DNA of 29,610 nt from an uncultured Clostridia bacterium (lineage in GTDB: Bacteria > Bacillota > Clostridia > TANB77 > CAG-508), in the NCBI GenBank assembly GCA_948745425.1, contig CAPZDM010000015.1:1-29610 (forward strand), read 5' to 3'. Every line of letters begins with the position of its first letter. The first letter of the stretch is position 1. The notes beneath the pieces are model-generated. The model was not told the DNA's origin. It searched no databases and saw only the letters and a program-made list of their open reading frames with translations. Positions 6,948 to 14,970 of this stretch are shown piece after piece. Both the position numbers and the translations under genes were made by a program.

Positions 6948-7211
6948 ATGGCACATAAAAAAGGGCAAGGTAGTACCCATAACGGTAGAGACAGTGAGTC
7001 TAAACGTTTGGGTGTCAAAAGAGCAGATGGGCAATTTGTTCTTGCCGGAAATATATTAATGAGACAAAGAGGAACAAAAATACATCCAGGAACTAATGTT
7101 GGAATAGGTAGTGATGACACTTTATATGCATTAGTAGATGGAACTGTTAAATTTGAAAGAATGGGTAGAGACAAAAAGAAAGTTAGTGTTTACCCTCAAG
7201 AAAGTAAATAA
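6948..7211 (+). CDS. rpmA: 50S ribosomal protein L27, without cleavable N-terminal extension
   Basis: L27 reaches toward the peptidyl transferase centre with its N-terminal tail. The product begins MAHKKGQGSTHNGRDSESKRLGVK and has 87 residues. Many Firmicutes make L27 with an extra N-terminal peptide of about nine residues that Prp removes. Here translation starts at the mature form: an in-frame TAG lies 18 nt before the ATG, so no longer form is possible, and AAAGGAG (6935-6941) is correctly placed for this ATG. The loss fits the missing prp gene. It is second in the rplU operon and ends at a strong terminator. Confidence 0.98.
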   Translation: MAHKKGQGSTHNGRDSESKRLGVKRADGQFVLAGNILMRQRGTKIHPGTNVGIGSDDTLYALVDGTVKFERMGRDKKKVSVYPQESK

Positions 7212-7251
7212 AACAAAAATCACATGGATATATCCATGTGATTTTTGTTTT
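7210..7251. terminator. Terminator of the rplU-rpmA operon
   Basis: A perfect 42-bp palindrome begins at the rpmA stop codon. The core is ATCACATGGATA paired with TATCCATGTGAT, flanked by AAAACAAAA and TTTTGTTTT. It ends transcription on the plus strand and could work both ways. Confidence 0.92.
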
Positions 7252-7273
7252 ATTGAATACCTATTCAGATTAC

Positions 7274-7302
7274 TTGACATTAAGCTAATATCATAATAAA
7301 AT
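7274..7302 (+). promoter_or_regulatory. Promoter of the GltD-like gene
   Basis: TTGACA (7274-7279), a 17-bp spacer and TAAAAT (7297-7302). It lies directly after the rpmA terminator, 35 bases before the chosen start. Confidence 0.6.
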
Positions 7303-7336
7303 GTGATAAATGAATTATAAAAGAGAGATGATATAT

Positions 7337-8587
7337 ATGGAAAATATAAAAGAAAAAGCAGATTATTGTTTAAATTGCCCTACAAAACCATGTACTACAG
7401 GTTGCCCACTAGGAAATGATATACCAAGCTTTATAAAAGAGGTTAAACAAGGAAATTATAAAAAAGCCTATGAAATACTATTAGACACAACAGTATTACA
7501 ACCTATTTGTGGAAGAATATGTCCTCATATGAAACAATGTAGAGGTAAATGTGTAAGAGGAATAAAAGGAGAGCCAGTAGAAATAGGTGAACTAGAAGCA
7601 TTTGTAGGAGATATGGCAATAAAGAACAAATGGAATATTTCAAAATCAGAAGAGGTATGTGATAAAAAAATTGCAATTGTTGGTGGTGGGCCATCAGGAC
7701 TTACAGCAGCAACGTTCTTAAGAAGAAAAGGATATAATGTTACTATATATGAAAAATATAATAAACTAGGTGGATTATTATCACATGGAATACCAGAATT
7801 TAGATTACCAAGAGATATTTTAAATGCCACAATACAAAAAATATTAGATTTAGGAATAGAAGTAAAATATAATCACACATTAGGAGAAAGTATATCTTTA
7901 GAAGATTTAAAAAAAGAATATGATGCAATTTTACTTACAATTGGAGCTAATGTATCAACTAAAATGGGAATTGAAGGAGAAGACTTAAAAGGAGTATATG
8001 GTGGTAATGAATTATTAGAAAATAATAATCATCCTGATTATAAAGGGAAAATAGTAGTTGTAAATGGTGGAGGAAATACAGCAATGGATACCTCAAGAAC
8101 TATAAATAAAATGGGAGCGAAAAAGGTATATGTTGTATATAGAAGAGCAAGAGAGCAAATGCCAGCAGAGCAAAAAGAAATTGATCAAGCAATAAGTGAA
8201 GGAGTTGAATTCCTATTCCAAAATAATATAGTTAAAATTATTGGGGATAAGTATGTGGAAAAAATAGAGTGCATAAAAACTGAGTTAATTAAAGTAGAAG
8301 GAGAGAGTAGATTAAAACCTGTAAATATAGAAGGAAGTAATTATGATATACCTGTGGATTATGTAGTTATGGCAATTGGTTCAAAACCAGAAGAAGAGAT
8401 ACTGAAAACTCTAGATTTAAAAAGGAACAAATGGGGATACATAGAAACAGATGAAAACAATAGAACCTCAGATGAAAAGATTTTCTGTGCAGGAGATATA
8501 ATTGGAGAAACATCAACTATAGCTTGGGCTTCAAGGTCAGGGAGAAATGCAGCAGAAAATATAGATAGATATCTAAAAAATATATAA
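7337..8587 (+). CDS. GltD-like NAD(P)H-dependent FAD/iron-sulfur oxidoreductase
   Basis: This is a homologue of the glutamate synthase small subunit, which passes electrons from NAD(P)H through FAD to [4Fe-4S] clusters. The N-terminal domain has two Cys groups (CLNCPTKPCTTGCP and CGRICPHMKQCRGKC) for clusters. Next come the FAD site GGGPSGLTAA and a GIPEFRLPRD segment. The NAD(P) site is NGGGNTAMDTSR, followed by VYRRAREQMPA and, at the end, the FAD-contacting CAGDI. At 416 residues it is a little shorter than classical GltD. No large subunit gltB lies beside it, so it may serve another partner or act alone, as do other free-standing GltD homologues in Clostridia (for example NfnB-type). The ATG at 7337 is preferred because AAGAGAG lies upstream; 7310 has no binding site. 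Confidence 0.85.
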   Translation: MENIKEKADYCLNCPTKPCTTGCPLGNDIPSFIKEVKQGNYKKAYEILLDTTVLQPICGRICPHMKQCRGKCVRGIKGEPVEIGELEAFVGDMAIKNKWNISKSEEVCDKKIAIVGGGPSGLTAATFLRRKGYNVTIYEKYNKLGGLLSHGIPEFRLPRDILNATIQKILDLGIEVKYNHTLGESISLEDLKKEYDAILLTIGANVSTKMGIEGEDLKGVYGGNELLENNNHPDYKGKIVVVNGGGNTAMDTSRTINKMGAKKVYVVYRRAREQMPAEQKEIDQAISEGVEFLFQNNIVKIIGDKYVEKIECIKTELIKVEGESRLKPVNIEGSNYDIPVDYVVMAIGSKPEEEILKTLDLKRNKWGYIETDENNRTSDEKIFCAGDIIGETSTIAWASRSGRNAAENIDRYLKNI

Positions 8588-8590
8588 TAA

Positions 8591-8628
8591 TGGAAATGGA
8601 AAAGAGAACCGTCCCCATTTCCATTTTT
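8591..8628. repeat. Family B repeat acting as bidirectional terminator
   Basis: TGGAAATGG (8591-8599) pairs with CCATTTCCA (8615-8623), followed by T5. The 15-nt loop contains GAGAACCGTCCC, the family B core in reverse. It ends the GltD-like gene on the plus strand, and its T-run overlaps the stop codon of the convergent minus-strand gene. Confidence 0.8.
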
Positions 8629-9736
8629 AGTCATAAAATTCTTGTTCATAATAAGAAGTATACGAATATTTAGGTTTTAATTTTAATAAATATTTCAATC
8701 TTCCAATCAAGGTTTTCAAGAAACTCTCTTTATATATAACAAGAGAAGTATGAACTGGTGTCATAGAATTTTCAAGCCTATTCTCTAACTCTGACATTTT
8801 TGCTATGTAATACTTATTAAAAAATGTATATTCACCAGAAGTAGCAATTAAATTTCTGAAATTATATAATTTAGTTCTATATTTTGATATAGAATCTTTT
8901 GTATAAAGTAAATTCATAACATTATCAAAATAAGAAGTAAGTATCATATTTTGAGTATCTAGAAAAACTCTTTTAATTTCAGATTTAAAGACTTCTATGT
9001 CATTACAGTTTCTTTGAACTCTATTTATATAATTAGGATGTGTTTCATTATAATAGTTTAGCATATTTATACTCTCTTGCATTTCTATTAATAAATCAAT
9101 ATTATATTGTATCATGTCAAAAGTATCTTTAGATGTAAAAGATATAAACTGATCTTTAAAATTATCATTACTGTTTATTGTGCTATCAAACAACACATTA
9201 TCACCAACCAAATATGCCATTTGATTAACTAATGCACATTCAAGTGGATAATAATCAGGACTAATAGTGTTAAAGGTAAGGTCAAAATATGTAACTGTTT
9301 CAGAAGTTTTATTAACACATTTAGAAGCTAACAATTGAACTGCTGCTTCATTTAGACCTGTCCCAGGTAAAGAACTATTAGTAAAGTCACAAAAACCAAG
9401 TCTCACTAATTTTCCTCTTTTGTTTTCTCTCTCTTGTAAATAGTGAATACATTCATGAACAATTAAATCATTAATTTTATTAAAAGAAGTGTCAGGGCTA
9501 AAATATATAGACTTATTCTTATAAAAGTATTTAGCAGGACAACCCTTAGGTAATTTTGCGATATACATATTAAGTTTTAATATATCAGCAAAAATTTTAG
9601 GTACATCAAGATCCTTTTCAGGGAAGACATTCTTAAGAGTAGCTACAATATTAGATGCTATTGAATTTATAGTTAAAGAATCTATAGCACGAATTACCTC
9701 TATACCTTCTTTTCTTATCTTAGATTTTATACTCAT
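8627..9736 (-). CDS. Unknown protein with gluzincin-like HExxH zinc-protease motif
   Basis: 369 residues from the ATG at 9736 (AAGGAG lies 13 nt upstream; a TTG at 9790 would add 18 residues). Around residues 110-150 it has DLIVHECIHYLQE, which fits HExxH, and about 30 residues later GLNEAAVQLLA, whose Glu is placed like the third zinc ligand of gluzincins. No signal peptide or clear membrane segment is seen, so it looks cytoplasmic. The rest is mainly helical and carries no motif I know. The C-terminus is basic and Tyr-rich (LKYLLKLKPKYSYTSYY). It may be a cytoplasmic metallopeptidase, but the fold is unproven. It stands alone between two family B repeats, with an array of 11-bp repeats just upstream of its start. 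Confidence 0.75.
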   Translation of the reverse strand: MSIKSKIRKEGIEVIRAIDSLTINSIASNIVATLKNVFPEKDLDVPKIFADILKLNMYIAKLPKGCPAKYFYKNKSIYFSPDTSFNKINDLIVHECIHYLQERENKRGKLVRLGFCDFTNSSLPGTGLNEAAVQLLASKCVNKTSETVTYFDLTFNTISPDYYPLECALVNQMAYLVGDNVLFDSTINSNDNFKDQFISFTSKDTFDMIQYNIDLLIEMQESINMLNYYNETHPNYINRVQRNCNDIEVFKSEIKRVFLDTQNMILTSYFDNVMNLLYTKDSISKYRTKLYNFRNLIATSGEYTFFNKYYIAKMSELENRLENSMTPVHTSLVIYKESFLKTLIGRLKYLLKLKPKYSYTSYYEQEFYD

Positions 9737-9791
9737 ATGTAATCTAAATCTCCTTAGTATATAATAACCTATTAAAATTATACTATACAAA

Positions 9792-9846
9792 TATTACAAG
9801 AGTATTACAAATATATTAAAATAATATTACAGATATATTACAATTC
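9792..9846 (-). repeat. Five 11-bp tandem repeats (TATTACA) upstream of the HExxH gene
   Basis: TATTACA or TATTAAA begins at 9792, 9803, 9814, 9825 and 9836, exactly 11 bp apart. The units are TATTACAAGAG, TATTACAAATA, TATTAAAATAA, TATTACAGATA and TATTACAATTC. On the minus strand they read TGTAATA and lie 55-110 bp before the start of the 9736 gene, overlapping its likely promoter region. Spacing of one helical turn puts all boxes on one face of the DNA, as in operator arrays. It could also be a simple AT-rich tandem duplication. Confidence 0.8.
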
Positions 9847-9849
9847 TCT

Positions 9850-9939
9850 GGAAATGGTCGGAAATGGGGACGGTTCTCTTTTCCATTTTTTTAGAAATGG
9901 AAAAGAGAACCGTCCCCATTTCCGACAGTCCCCATTTCC
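9850..9939. repeat. Double family B repeat forming a 32-bp perfect hairpin
   Basis: Positions 9857-9888 and 9895-9926 are perfect inverted complements around TTTTAG. Each arm carries GGGGACGGTTCTCTTTTCC or its complement, that is, two family B copies head to head. Outside them GGAAATGG (9850-9857) and CCATTTCC (9932-9939) form a further pair. It follows the leuS stop by six bases on the minus strand and may end or protect that transcript. Confidence 0.9.
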
Positions 9940-9944
9940 AAAAA

Positions 9945-12362
9945 TTATTTCACAACAATATTATAAATTTTATTTTTTACATAGATTTCTTTTACAATAT
10001 TTTTTCCATCTATTATATCAGCAATTTTTTCATGAACCAAATTTTTTACTACATCTTCCTCAGAATCTTTAACTATCATTACAGTTCCTTTTAGTTTGCC
10101 ATTTACCTGAATAGGAAGTTCAATTTCGTCATCTATAGTTTTAGCCTCATCATAAGTTGGCCAAGAACTTTCTGCTATTGTCTTATCATTTCCTATTAAA
10201 CTATACAATTCTTCAGATATATGAGGAGCTATAGGGTTTAATAGTATTAATAAGGTGTTAAGTTCAGCTTTATTAATTCTTTTTAATCTATAGAACTCAT
10301 TTACCATTGTCATAAGAGTGGCAACAGCTGTATTAAACTTCATTTCCTCAAAATCTGCAGAAATCTTCTTTATAGCTTTATTCATCATTTTATCAAAATC
10401 GGAAGAAAACTCATCTCCATCTACTAATAATGTTTGTAAATTCCAAACTCTATCTAGAAATTTACTGCAACCTCTCAAACTTTCCATAGACCAAGGTGTT
10501 GATTGGTCAAAAGGTCCAATAAACATTTCATAAGTTCTAAAAGCATCTGCACCAAATTCATCAACAATATCATCAGGGTTCACAACATTACCCTTAGATT
10601 TAGACATCTTTTCACCATTTCCACCTAAAATCATACCATGCGAAGTACGCTTTGCATAAGGTTCTTTAGTAGGAACTTCTCCAATATCATATAAAAATTT
10701 ATGCCAAAATCTTGAATAAAGTAGGTGTAGGGTAGTGTGTTCCATACCACCATTATACCAATCAACTGGTAACCAATAGTTTAGAGCTTCTTTAGATGCA
10801 AATTCTTTATTATTATGTGGGTCTAAGTATCTTAAAAAATACCATGAAGAACCAGCCCATTGAGGCATGGTATCTGTTTCTCTCTTTGCATTTCCTCCAC
10901 AATGAGGGCAAGTAGTATTTATCCAATTATTTAGAGCAGCTAAAGGAGACTCTCCATTTTCACCAGGTTTAAATTCTTCAACCTCTGGAAGAACTAAAGG
11001 TAAATCTTTCTCATCTAATGGAACCCAACCACATTTTTCACAATATACCATTGGTATTGGCTCTCCCCAATATCTTTGGCGAGAAAATACCCAATCTCTT
11101 AATTTATAATTAATTTTTTTAGTTCCAATATTTTTATCTTCAAGAAATTTAATCATTTTAGAAATAGCTTCATTAACAGATAATCCATTTAAGAAATCAG
11201 AATTAATTAGATATCCATCAGTTTTATCTGTATAAGCTTCATTTTTTACTGAAACTGTATTTTCTTTATTTGTAATAACTTGTTTTATAGGTAATCCAAA
11301 TTTAGTAGCAAAAGCGAAATCTCTTTCATCATGAGCAGGTACAGCCATAATAGCACCTGTACCATAAGTAATTAAAACATAGTCAGAAATCCATATAGGA
11401 ATTTCTTTTCCATCAGCAGGATTAATAGCTTTAATCCCTTTAATCTCTACACCTGTTTTATCTTTCTCAATTTCAGTTCTTTCAAAATCAGATTTTTTAG
11501 AAGCTTCTTCTTTATATTTTTCAATTTCATCCAGATTTGTAATTTTATCTGCTAATTTTGATATAATAGGATGTTCAGGAGCAACTACCATATAAGTAGC
11601 ACCAAACATAGTATCAGGTCTAGTAGTATAAACTTCTAAATACTCATCAGAATTTGAAATTTGGAATTTAACTTCAGCACCTTCACTTCTACCAATCCAA
11701 TTACGTTGTTGAGTTTTTATTTTTTCAAGATAATTAATATCATCTAAATCATTTAAAAGTCTTTCTGCATAATCAGTTATTTTTAACATCCATTGGCTTT
11801 TTTCCTTTTGAACAACAGGGCTTCCACATCTTTCACAAACCCCATTAACAACCTCTTCATTTGCAAGTCCAACTTTACAACCTGTACAATAATTTATTGG
11901 CATTGTAGCTTTATAAGCTAGTCCTTTTTTAAATAATTGAACAAAAATCCATTGAGACCATTTATAATAATCTGGTTCAGTAGTATTAACCTCACGAGAC
12001 CAATCAAATGAAAAACCAATTGATTTTAATTGTTGTTTGAAATGTTCAATATTCTGTGCTGTAACTACTCTTGGATGAATATTAGTTTTTATAGCATAGT
12101 TTTCAGCAGGAAGACCAAATGCATCAAAACCAATAGGATATAAAACATTATATCCTTCAAGTCTTCTCTTCCTTGCTATTATATCAAGAGCTGTATAACT
12201 TCTTGGATGACCTACATGTAGACCTTGTCCAGAAGGATAAGGAAACTCTATAAGTCCATACCACTTTTTCATAGTATAATCATTTTTAGCATTAAAGGTT
12301 CCTTCCTTTTCCCATTTATTTTGCCACTTTTTTTCAACCTCTTTAAAATTATATGCTGACAT
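9945..12362 (-). CDS. leuS: Leucyl-tRNA synthetase
   Basis: A class I synthetase that charges tRNA-Leu with leucine in the cytoplasm. It has the HIGH-type motif HVGH (residues 49-52) in PSGQGLHVGHPRSY, and KMSKS near residue 585 in GEKMSKSKGNVV. The CP1 editing domain shows TTRPDTMFGATY and GTGAIMAVPAHDERD. Zinc-type Cys pairs appear in CTGCKVG...CERCG and in CEKCG...CPHCGG. At 805 residues it has normal bacterial length. The ATG at 12362 has GGGGAGG four to five bases upstream; an upstream in-frame ATG adds 17 unsupported residues. It follows purC on the minus strand but is separated by a terminator. The space upstream is too short for a full T-box leader and I see none. Confidence 0.97.
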   Translation of the reverse strand: MSAYNFKEVEKKWQNKWEKEGTFNAKNDYTMKKWYGLIEFPYPSGQGLHVGHPRSYTALDIIARKRRLEGYNVLYPIGFDAFGLPAENYAIKTNIHPRVVTAQNIEHFKQQLKSIGFSFDWSREVNTTEPDYYKWSQWIFVQLFKKGLAYKATMPINYCTGCKVGLANEEVVNGVCERCGSPVVQKEKSQWMLKITDYAERLLNDLDDINYLEKIKTQQRNWIGRSEGAEVKFQISNSDEYLEVYTTRPDTMFGATYMVVAPEHPIISKLADKITNLDEIEKYKEEASKKSDFERTEIEKDKTGVEIKGIKAINPADGKEIPIWISDYVLITYGTGAIMAVPAHDERDFAFATKFGLPIKQVITNKENTVSVKNEAYTDKTDGYLINSDFLNGLSVNEAISKMIKFLEDKNIGTKKINYKLRDWVFSRQRYWGEPIPMVYCEKCGWVPLDEKDLPLVLPEVEEFKPGENGESPLAALNNWINTTCPHCGGNAKRETDTMPQWAGSSWYFLRYLDPHNNKEFASKEALNYWLPVDWYNGGMEHTTLHLLYSRFWHKFLYDIGEVPTKEPYAKRTSHGMILGGNGEKMSKSKGNVVNPDDIVDEFGADAFRTYEMFIGPFDQSTPWSMESLRGCSKFLDRVWNLQTLLVDGDEFSSDFDKMMNKAIKKISADFEEMKFNTAVATLMTMVNEFYRLKRINKAELNTLLILLNPIAPHISEELYSLIGNDKTIAESSWPTYDEAKTIDDEIELPIQVNGKLKGTVMIVKDSEEDVVKNLVHEKIADIIDGKNIVKEIYVKNKIYNIVVK

Positions 12363-12483
12363 AAAACCTCCCCTTTGAGCGATAAGCTCTAATATATCTT
12401 TACAATAATGCAATTATTATATAACAAAAAGCTAGAAAAATAAAGACTAAATGGAAAAAAATCAGGGGAATTTAATCAATTAC

Positions 12484-12514
12484 AATAAAAAAGGCACTAA
12501 TTAAAATTAGTGCC
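12484..12514 (-). terminator. purN-purE-purC terminator
   Basis: On the minus strand GGCACTAATT and AATTAGTGCC form a 10-bp perfect stem around TT, followed by TTTTTTATT. It lies eight bases after the purC stop and separates the purine genes from leuS. Confidence 0.9.
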
Positions 12515-12521
12515 AATATAA

Positions 12522-13370
12522 CTAAAACTTCTTACCAGTTAATTTTTCATAAGCCTCTATATATTTTGCTCTGGTAGTATCTACAACTTCTTGAGGAATA
12601 GGTGTAGGATTTTCTGCATTCCAATTATTAGCTTTTAACCAATCCCTCATATATTGTTTATCAAAACTTTTTTGAGAACGTCCAACCTCATACTCATCTG
12701 CTGGCCAGAAACGGCTAGAATCTGGAGTTAATACTTCATCACCTAACACTAAATTTCCTTTTTCATCTAAACCAAATTCAAATTTTGTATCTGCTATTAT
12801 TATACCTTTTGATAATGCATAATCAGCACACTTTTTATAAATTTCTATTGTTTTAGATTTTACTTTTTCTGCTAAATCTTTTCCGATTAGATTACACATT
12901 TCATCAAATGTTATATTCTCATCATGACCTTCTTCTGCCTTTGTAGATGGAGTAAATATTGGTTCAGGTAACTTTTCAGATTCTTTTAAACCTTCTGGAA
13001 GTTTAACTCCACAAACTTCTCCAAATTCTTTATAACTTTTCCAACCAGAACCTGTAAGATATCCTCTTACAATACACTCAACAGGTAGCATTTTTAATTT
13101 TTTAACAAGCATACTTCTTCCTTCAAATTCAGGAGTCCTAAACTCCTCAGGAAAATCCTTTAACTCTGTAGCAATAATATCATTTGGAATAATATCTTTC
13201 ACATAATCAAACCAAAACTCAGAGATTTTATTCAAAACTTGTCCTTTGTTTGCAATCATACAAGGTAGGATAGAGTCAAAAGCAGAGATTCTATCAGAAA
13301 CTACCATCATTAATTTGTCATCCTCTACAGCATAAATTTCACGAACTTTTCCACTACTAATTTTATTCAT
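12522..13370 (-). CDS. purC: Phosphoribosylaminoimidazole-succinocarboxamide synthase
   Basis: PurC (SAICAR synthetase) joins CAIR and aspartate using ATP in de novo purine synthesis. It has SSGKVREIY at the N-terminus (nucleotide loop), DRISAFD, the motif VECIVRGYLTGSGW, and FTPSTKAEEGHDENI. The segment DTKFEFGLD and then DSSRFWP complete the signature. Its 282 residues match the longer PurC form seen in many bacteria and yeast. The ATG at 13370 has AAAGGA ten bases upstream; the ATG three codons earlier is too close to it. It is the third gene of purN-purE-purC, 61 bases after purE, and a terminator follows. Confidence 0.97.
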   Translation of the reverse strand: MNKISSGKVREIYAVEDDKLMMVVSDRISAFDSILPCMIANKGQVLNKISEFWFDYVKDIIPNDIIATELKDFPEEFRTPEFEGRSMLVKKLKMLPVECIVRGYLTGSGWKSYKEFGEVCGVKLPEGLKESEKLPEPIFTPSTKAEEGHDENITFDEMCNLIGKDLAEKVKSKTIEIYKKCADYALSKGIIIADTKFEFGLDEKGNLVLGDEVLTPDSSRFWPADEYEVGRSQKSFDKQYMRDWLKANNWNAENPTPIPQEVVDTTRAKYIEAYEKLTGKKF

Positions 13371-13431
13371 TATTATCATTTCCTTTCTTTTTATAATATA
13401 TGTAAATAAAAATATGATTTATATTTATAAA

Positions 13432-13950
13432 TTACATCTGATTTAGATATTCTTTATATCCTAATTTCTGTAATTTTTCATTTTTATCTAAAACAGCTAT
13501 CTCCATAGATTTTTTATAATCTATAATTTTATTACGAAGAGTGTCATCTGAAGTAGATAGAATAGTAACTGCTAAAATACCAGCATTTTTTGCACCATCA
13601 ACTGCAACTGTTGCAACAGGTATACCTGATGGCATTTGAACTATTGAATATAAAGAATCAATACCATCTAATTTAGAATGAATAGGAACACCAATTACTG
13701 GACAAGGTACTTGAGCTGCAAAAACACCAGGGAGATGAGCAGCACCTCCTGCTCCTGCTATTATTACTTTAACCTTTCTATCATTCAAACTTTTAGCATA
13801 ATTTGTAGCCTCTTCTGGGCACCTATGAACAGATAAAATAGTCATTTCATAGCTTACTCCAAAATCCTCTAAAACTTTTGCTGCATTTTGCATTACAGAT
13901 AAATCAGAATCACTACCCATAATAATTGCAACATCAACATTTTTTTCCAT
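13432..13950 (-). CDS. purE: N5-carboxyaminoimidazole ribonucleotide mutase (class I PurE)
   Basis: PurE moves the carboxylate of N5-CAIR to C4 to give CAIR, the substrate of PurC, which is the next gene. Visible motifs are IIMGSDSDLSVM (phosphate and ribose site), SVHRCPEEA (the conserved His of the active site) and IAGAGGAAHLPGVFAAQ. Class I PurE is also expected where PurK makes N5-CAIR; purK is not in this window. The 172 residues are normal. The ATG at 13950 follows AAGGAAGG by nine bases. The gap to purN is 17 bases, so the two are surely co-transcribed. Confidence 0.97.
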   Translation of the reverse strand: MEKNVDVAIIMGSDSDLSVMQNAAKVLEDFGVSYEMTILSVHRCPEEATNYAKSLNDRKVKVIIAGAGGAAHLPGVFAAQVPCPVIGVPIHSKLDGIDSLYSIVQMPSGIPVATVAVDGAKNAGILAVTILSTSDDTLRNKIIDYKKSMEIAVLDKNEKLQKLGYKEYLNQM

Positions 13951-13967
13951 AAATAAAAACCTTCCTT

Positions 13968-14537
13968 TCATAAATTTAATATGAATTCTTTTAAAGAGTT
14001 AATCAACTGAACCTTCTCTGCCCTTTGCACTCGAGATGACAAATCCTCTGGTGTATCATCAGGATATACTGGGACAACAGTTTGACTTATAATGTCTCCA
14101 CTATCATATTTTTCATTAACATAGTGAAGAGTTACCCCACTTTCATTTTCATGTGCTTCTATTACAGCTCTATGTACATTCATGCCATACATACCTTTAC
14201 CACCATATTTAGGAAGTAATGCAGGATGAGTATTTATGATAGTATACTTATTTATAAGGCCTGAACCTATTAATTTAAGATATCCAGCAAGTACTATTAA
14301 ATCAATATCATAATTAGAAAGAACTTCTAATAGTTCAATGTCAATATCAGCACTTTTATTATTTCTAATTATATAAGTTGGGATATTATCATTTTGAGCA
14401 CGAGAAAGTGCATATGCATTAGGATTATTAGAAACAACCAATTGAATTTTAGCCTTTAAATTTCCAGAATTAATATTATCAATAATAGCCTGTAAAGTTG
14501 AGCCATTTCCAGAAGCAAATACAACCAAATTATACAT
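13968..14537 (-). CDS. purN: Phosphoribosylglycinamide formyltransferase PurN
   Basis: PurN transfers a formyl group from 10-formyl-THF to GAR in the third step of purine synthesis. It opens with VVFASGNGSTLQAI (phosphate site), and has NTHPALLPKYGGKGMYG, whose Asn and His are the catalytic pair of the family, and later EKYDSGDIISQ with the catalytic Asp. Its 189 residues are normal. The ATG at 14537 lies 13 nt after an AGGAGAGG site, a little far, but the homology starts at this residue. It is the first gene of the minus-strand unit and has a strong promoter 35-65 bp upstream. Confidence 0.96.
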   Translation of the reverse strand: MYNLVVFASGNGSTLQAIIDNINSGNLKAKIQLVVSNNPNAYALSRAQNDNIPTYIIRNNKSADIDIELLEVLSNYDIDLIVLAGYLKLIGSGLINKYTIINTHPALLPKYGGKGMYGMNVHRAVIEAHENESGVTLHYVNEKYDSGDIISQTVVPVYPDDTPEDLSSRVQRAEKVQLINSLKEFILNL

Positions 14538-14571
14538 ATTTCAATATATTCCTCTCCTAAAATATGTCATA

Positions 14572-14600
14572 ATTATAATACAGGCCCTAGAAAAAGTCAA
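14572..14600 (-). promoter_or_regulatory. purN-purE-purC promoter
   Basis: On the minus strand TTGACT (14600-14595), a 17-bp spacer and TATAAT (14577-14572). The leader would be about 30 nt, too short for a purine riboswitch. Confidence 0.85.
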
Positions 14601-14659
14601 TTTTTTAGGAAAATTTCCATGTAATCTTTTTTAAAAGTATGGTAAAGAATCAAAAAGTG

Positions 14660-14668
14660 TGTTATACT
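14660..14668 (+). promoter_or_regulatory. Extended -10 promoter of the unknown gene/DUF4160/purF unit
   Basis: TGTTATACT is an extended -10 box (TGn-TATACT). The region 17 bp upstream (TGGTAA) is only a poor -35 match. It starts the plus-strand unit that diverges from purN. Confidence 0.5.
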
Positions 14669-14694
14669 AAATAACAGTAAGGAGAGTGATAAAG

Positions 14695-14970
14695 ATGATG
14701 TATCCATTTTGTAAATATGCAGATGAAACAGAAGTTGTTTTTTCAAATATTAACAAAAATGAAAACGGTGAAGAAATTATACATGTACACTTTGAAAGAC
14801 CTACTGATGACGGTTTTGACAGTGTACGATTTGAATTACCAAGTTATAAAATAGTATATAAAGAAGGAAATTATACGGAGGAAGAAATTAAAAGATTTGA
14901 AGAAGTAGTCAAAAGAGGAGCACCATATTTTTATAAATGGGCTAGAGAAGGAGGAATACACATTGCCTAA
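14695..14970 (+). CDS. Small unknown protein paired with DUF4160
   Basis: 91 residues from the ATG at 14695, with AAGGAG ten bases upstream. The sequence is soluble and mixed alpha/beta: an N-terminal MMYPFCKYADETEVVFS, a strand IIHVHFERP, FDSVRFELPSYKIV, then a helix with EEEIKRFEEVV and the end REGGIHIA. No catalytic motif is obvious. It overlaps the next gene by eight bases, and its last codons double as the next gene's ribosome binding site, so the two are translated together. I know similar small proteins next to DUF4160 only as hypotheticals. A toxin-antitoxin role is possible but unsupported. Confidence 0.8.
   Translation: MMYPFCKYADETEVVFSNINKNENGEEIIHVHFERPTDDGFDSVRFELPSYKIVYKEGNYTEEEIKRFEEVVKRGAPYFYKWAREGGIHIA

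Noticed and set aside
7212..7336. Riboswitch leader before the GltD-like gene
   Set aside because: The space is filled by the rpmA terminator and a plain promoter, leaving about 30 nt of leader.
12363..12480. T-box riboswitch before leuS
   Set aside because: Only about 120 bases separate the purC terminator from leuS and no T-box sequence or antiterminator pair is visible.
14538..14694. Purine riboswitch or PurR operator in the divergent pur region
   Set aside because: The purN leader is only about 30 nt, and no paired-loop aptamer or repeated PurBox pattern was seen.
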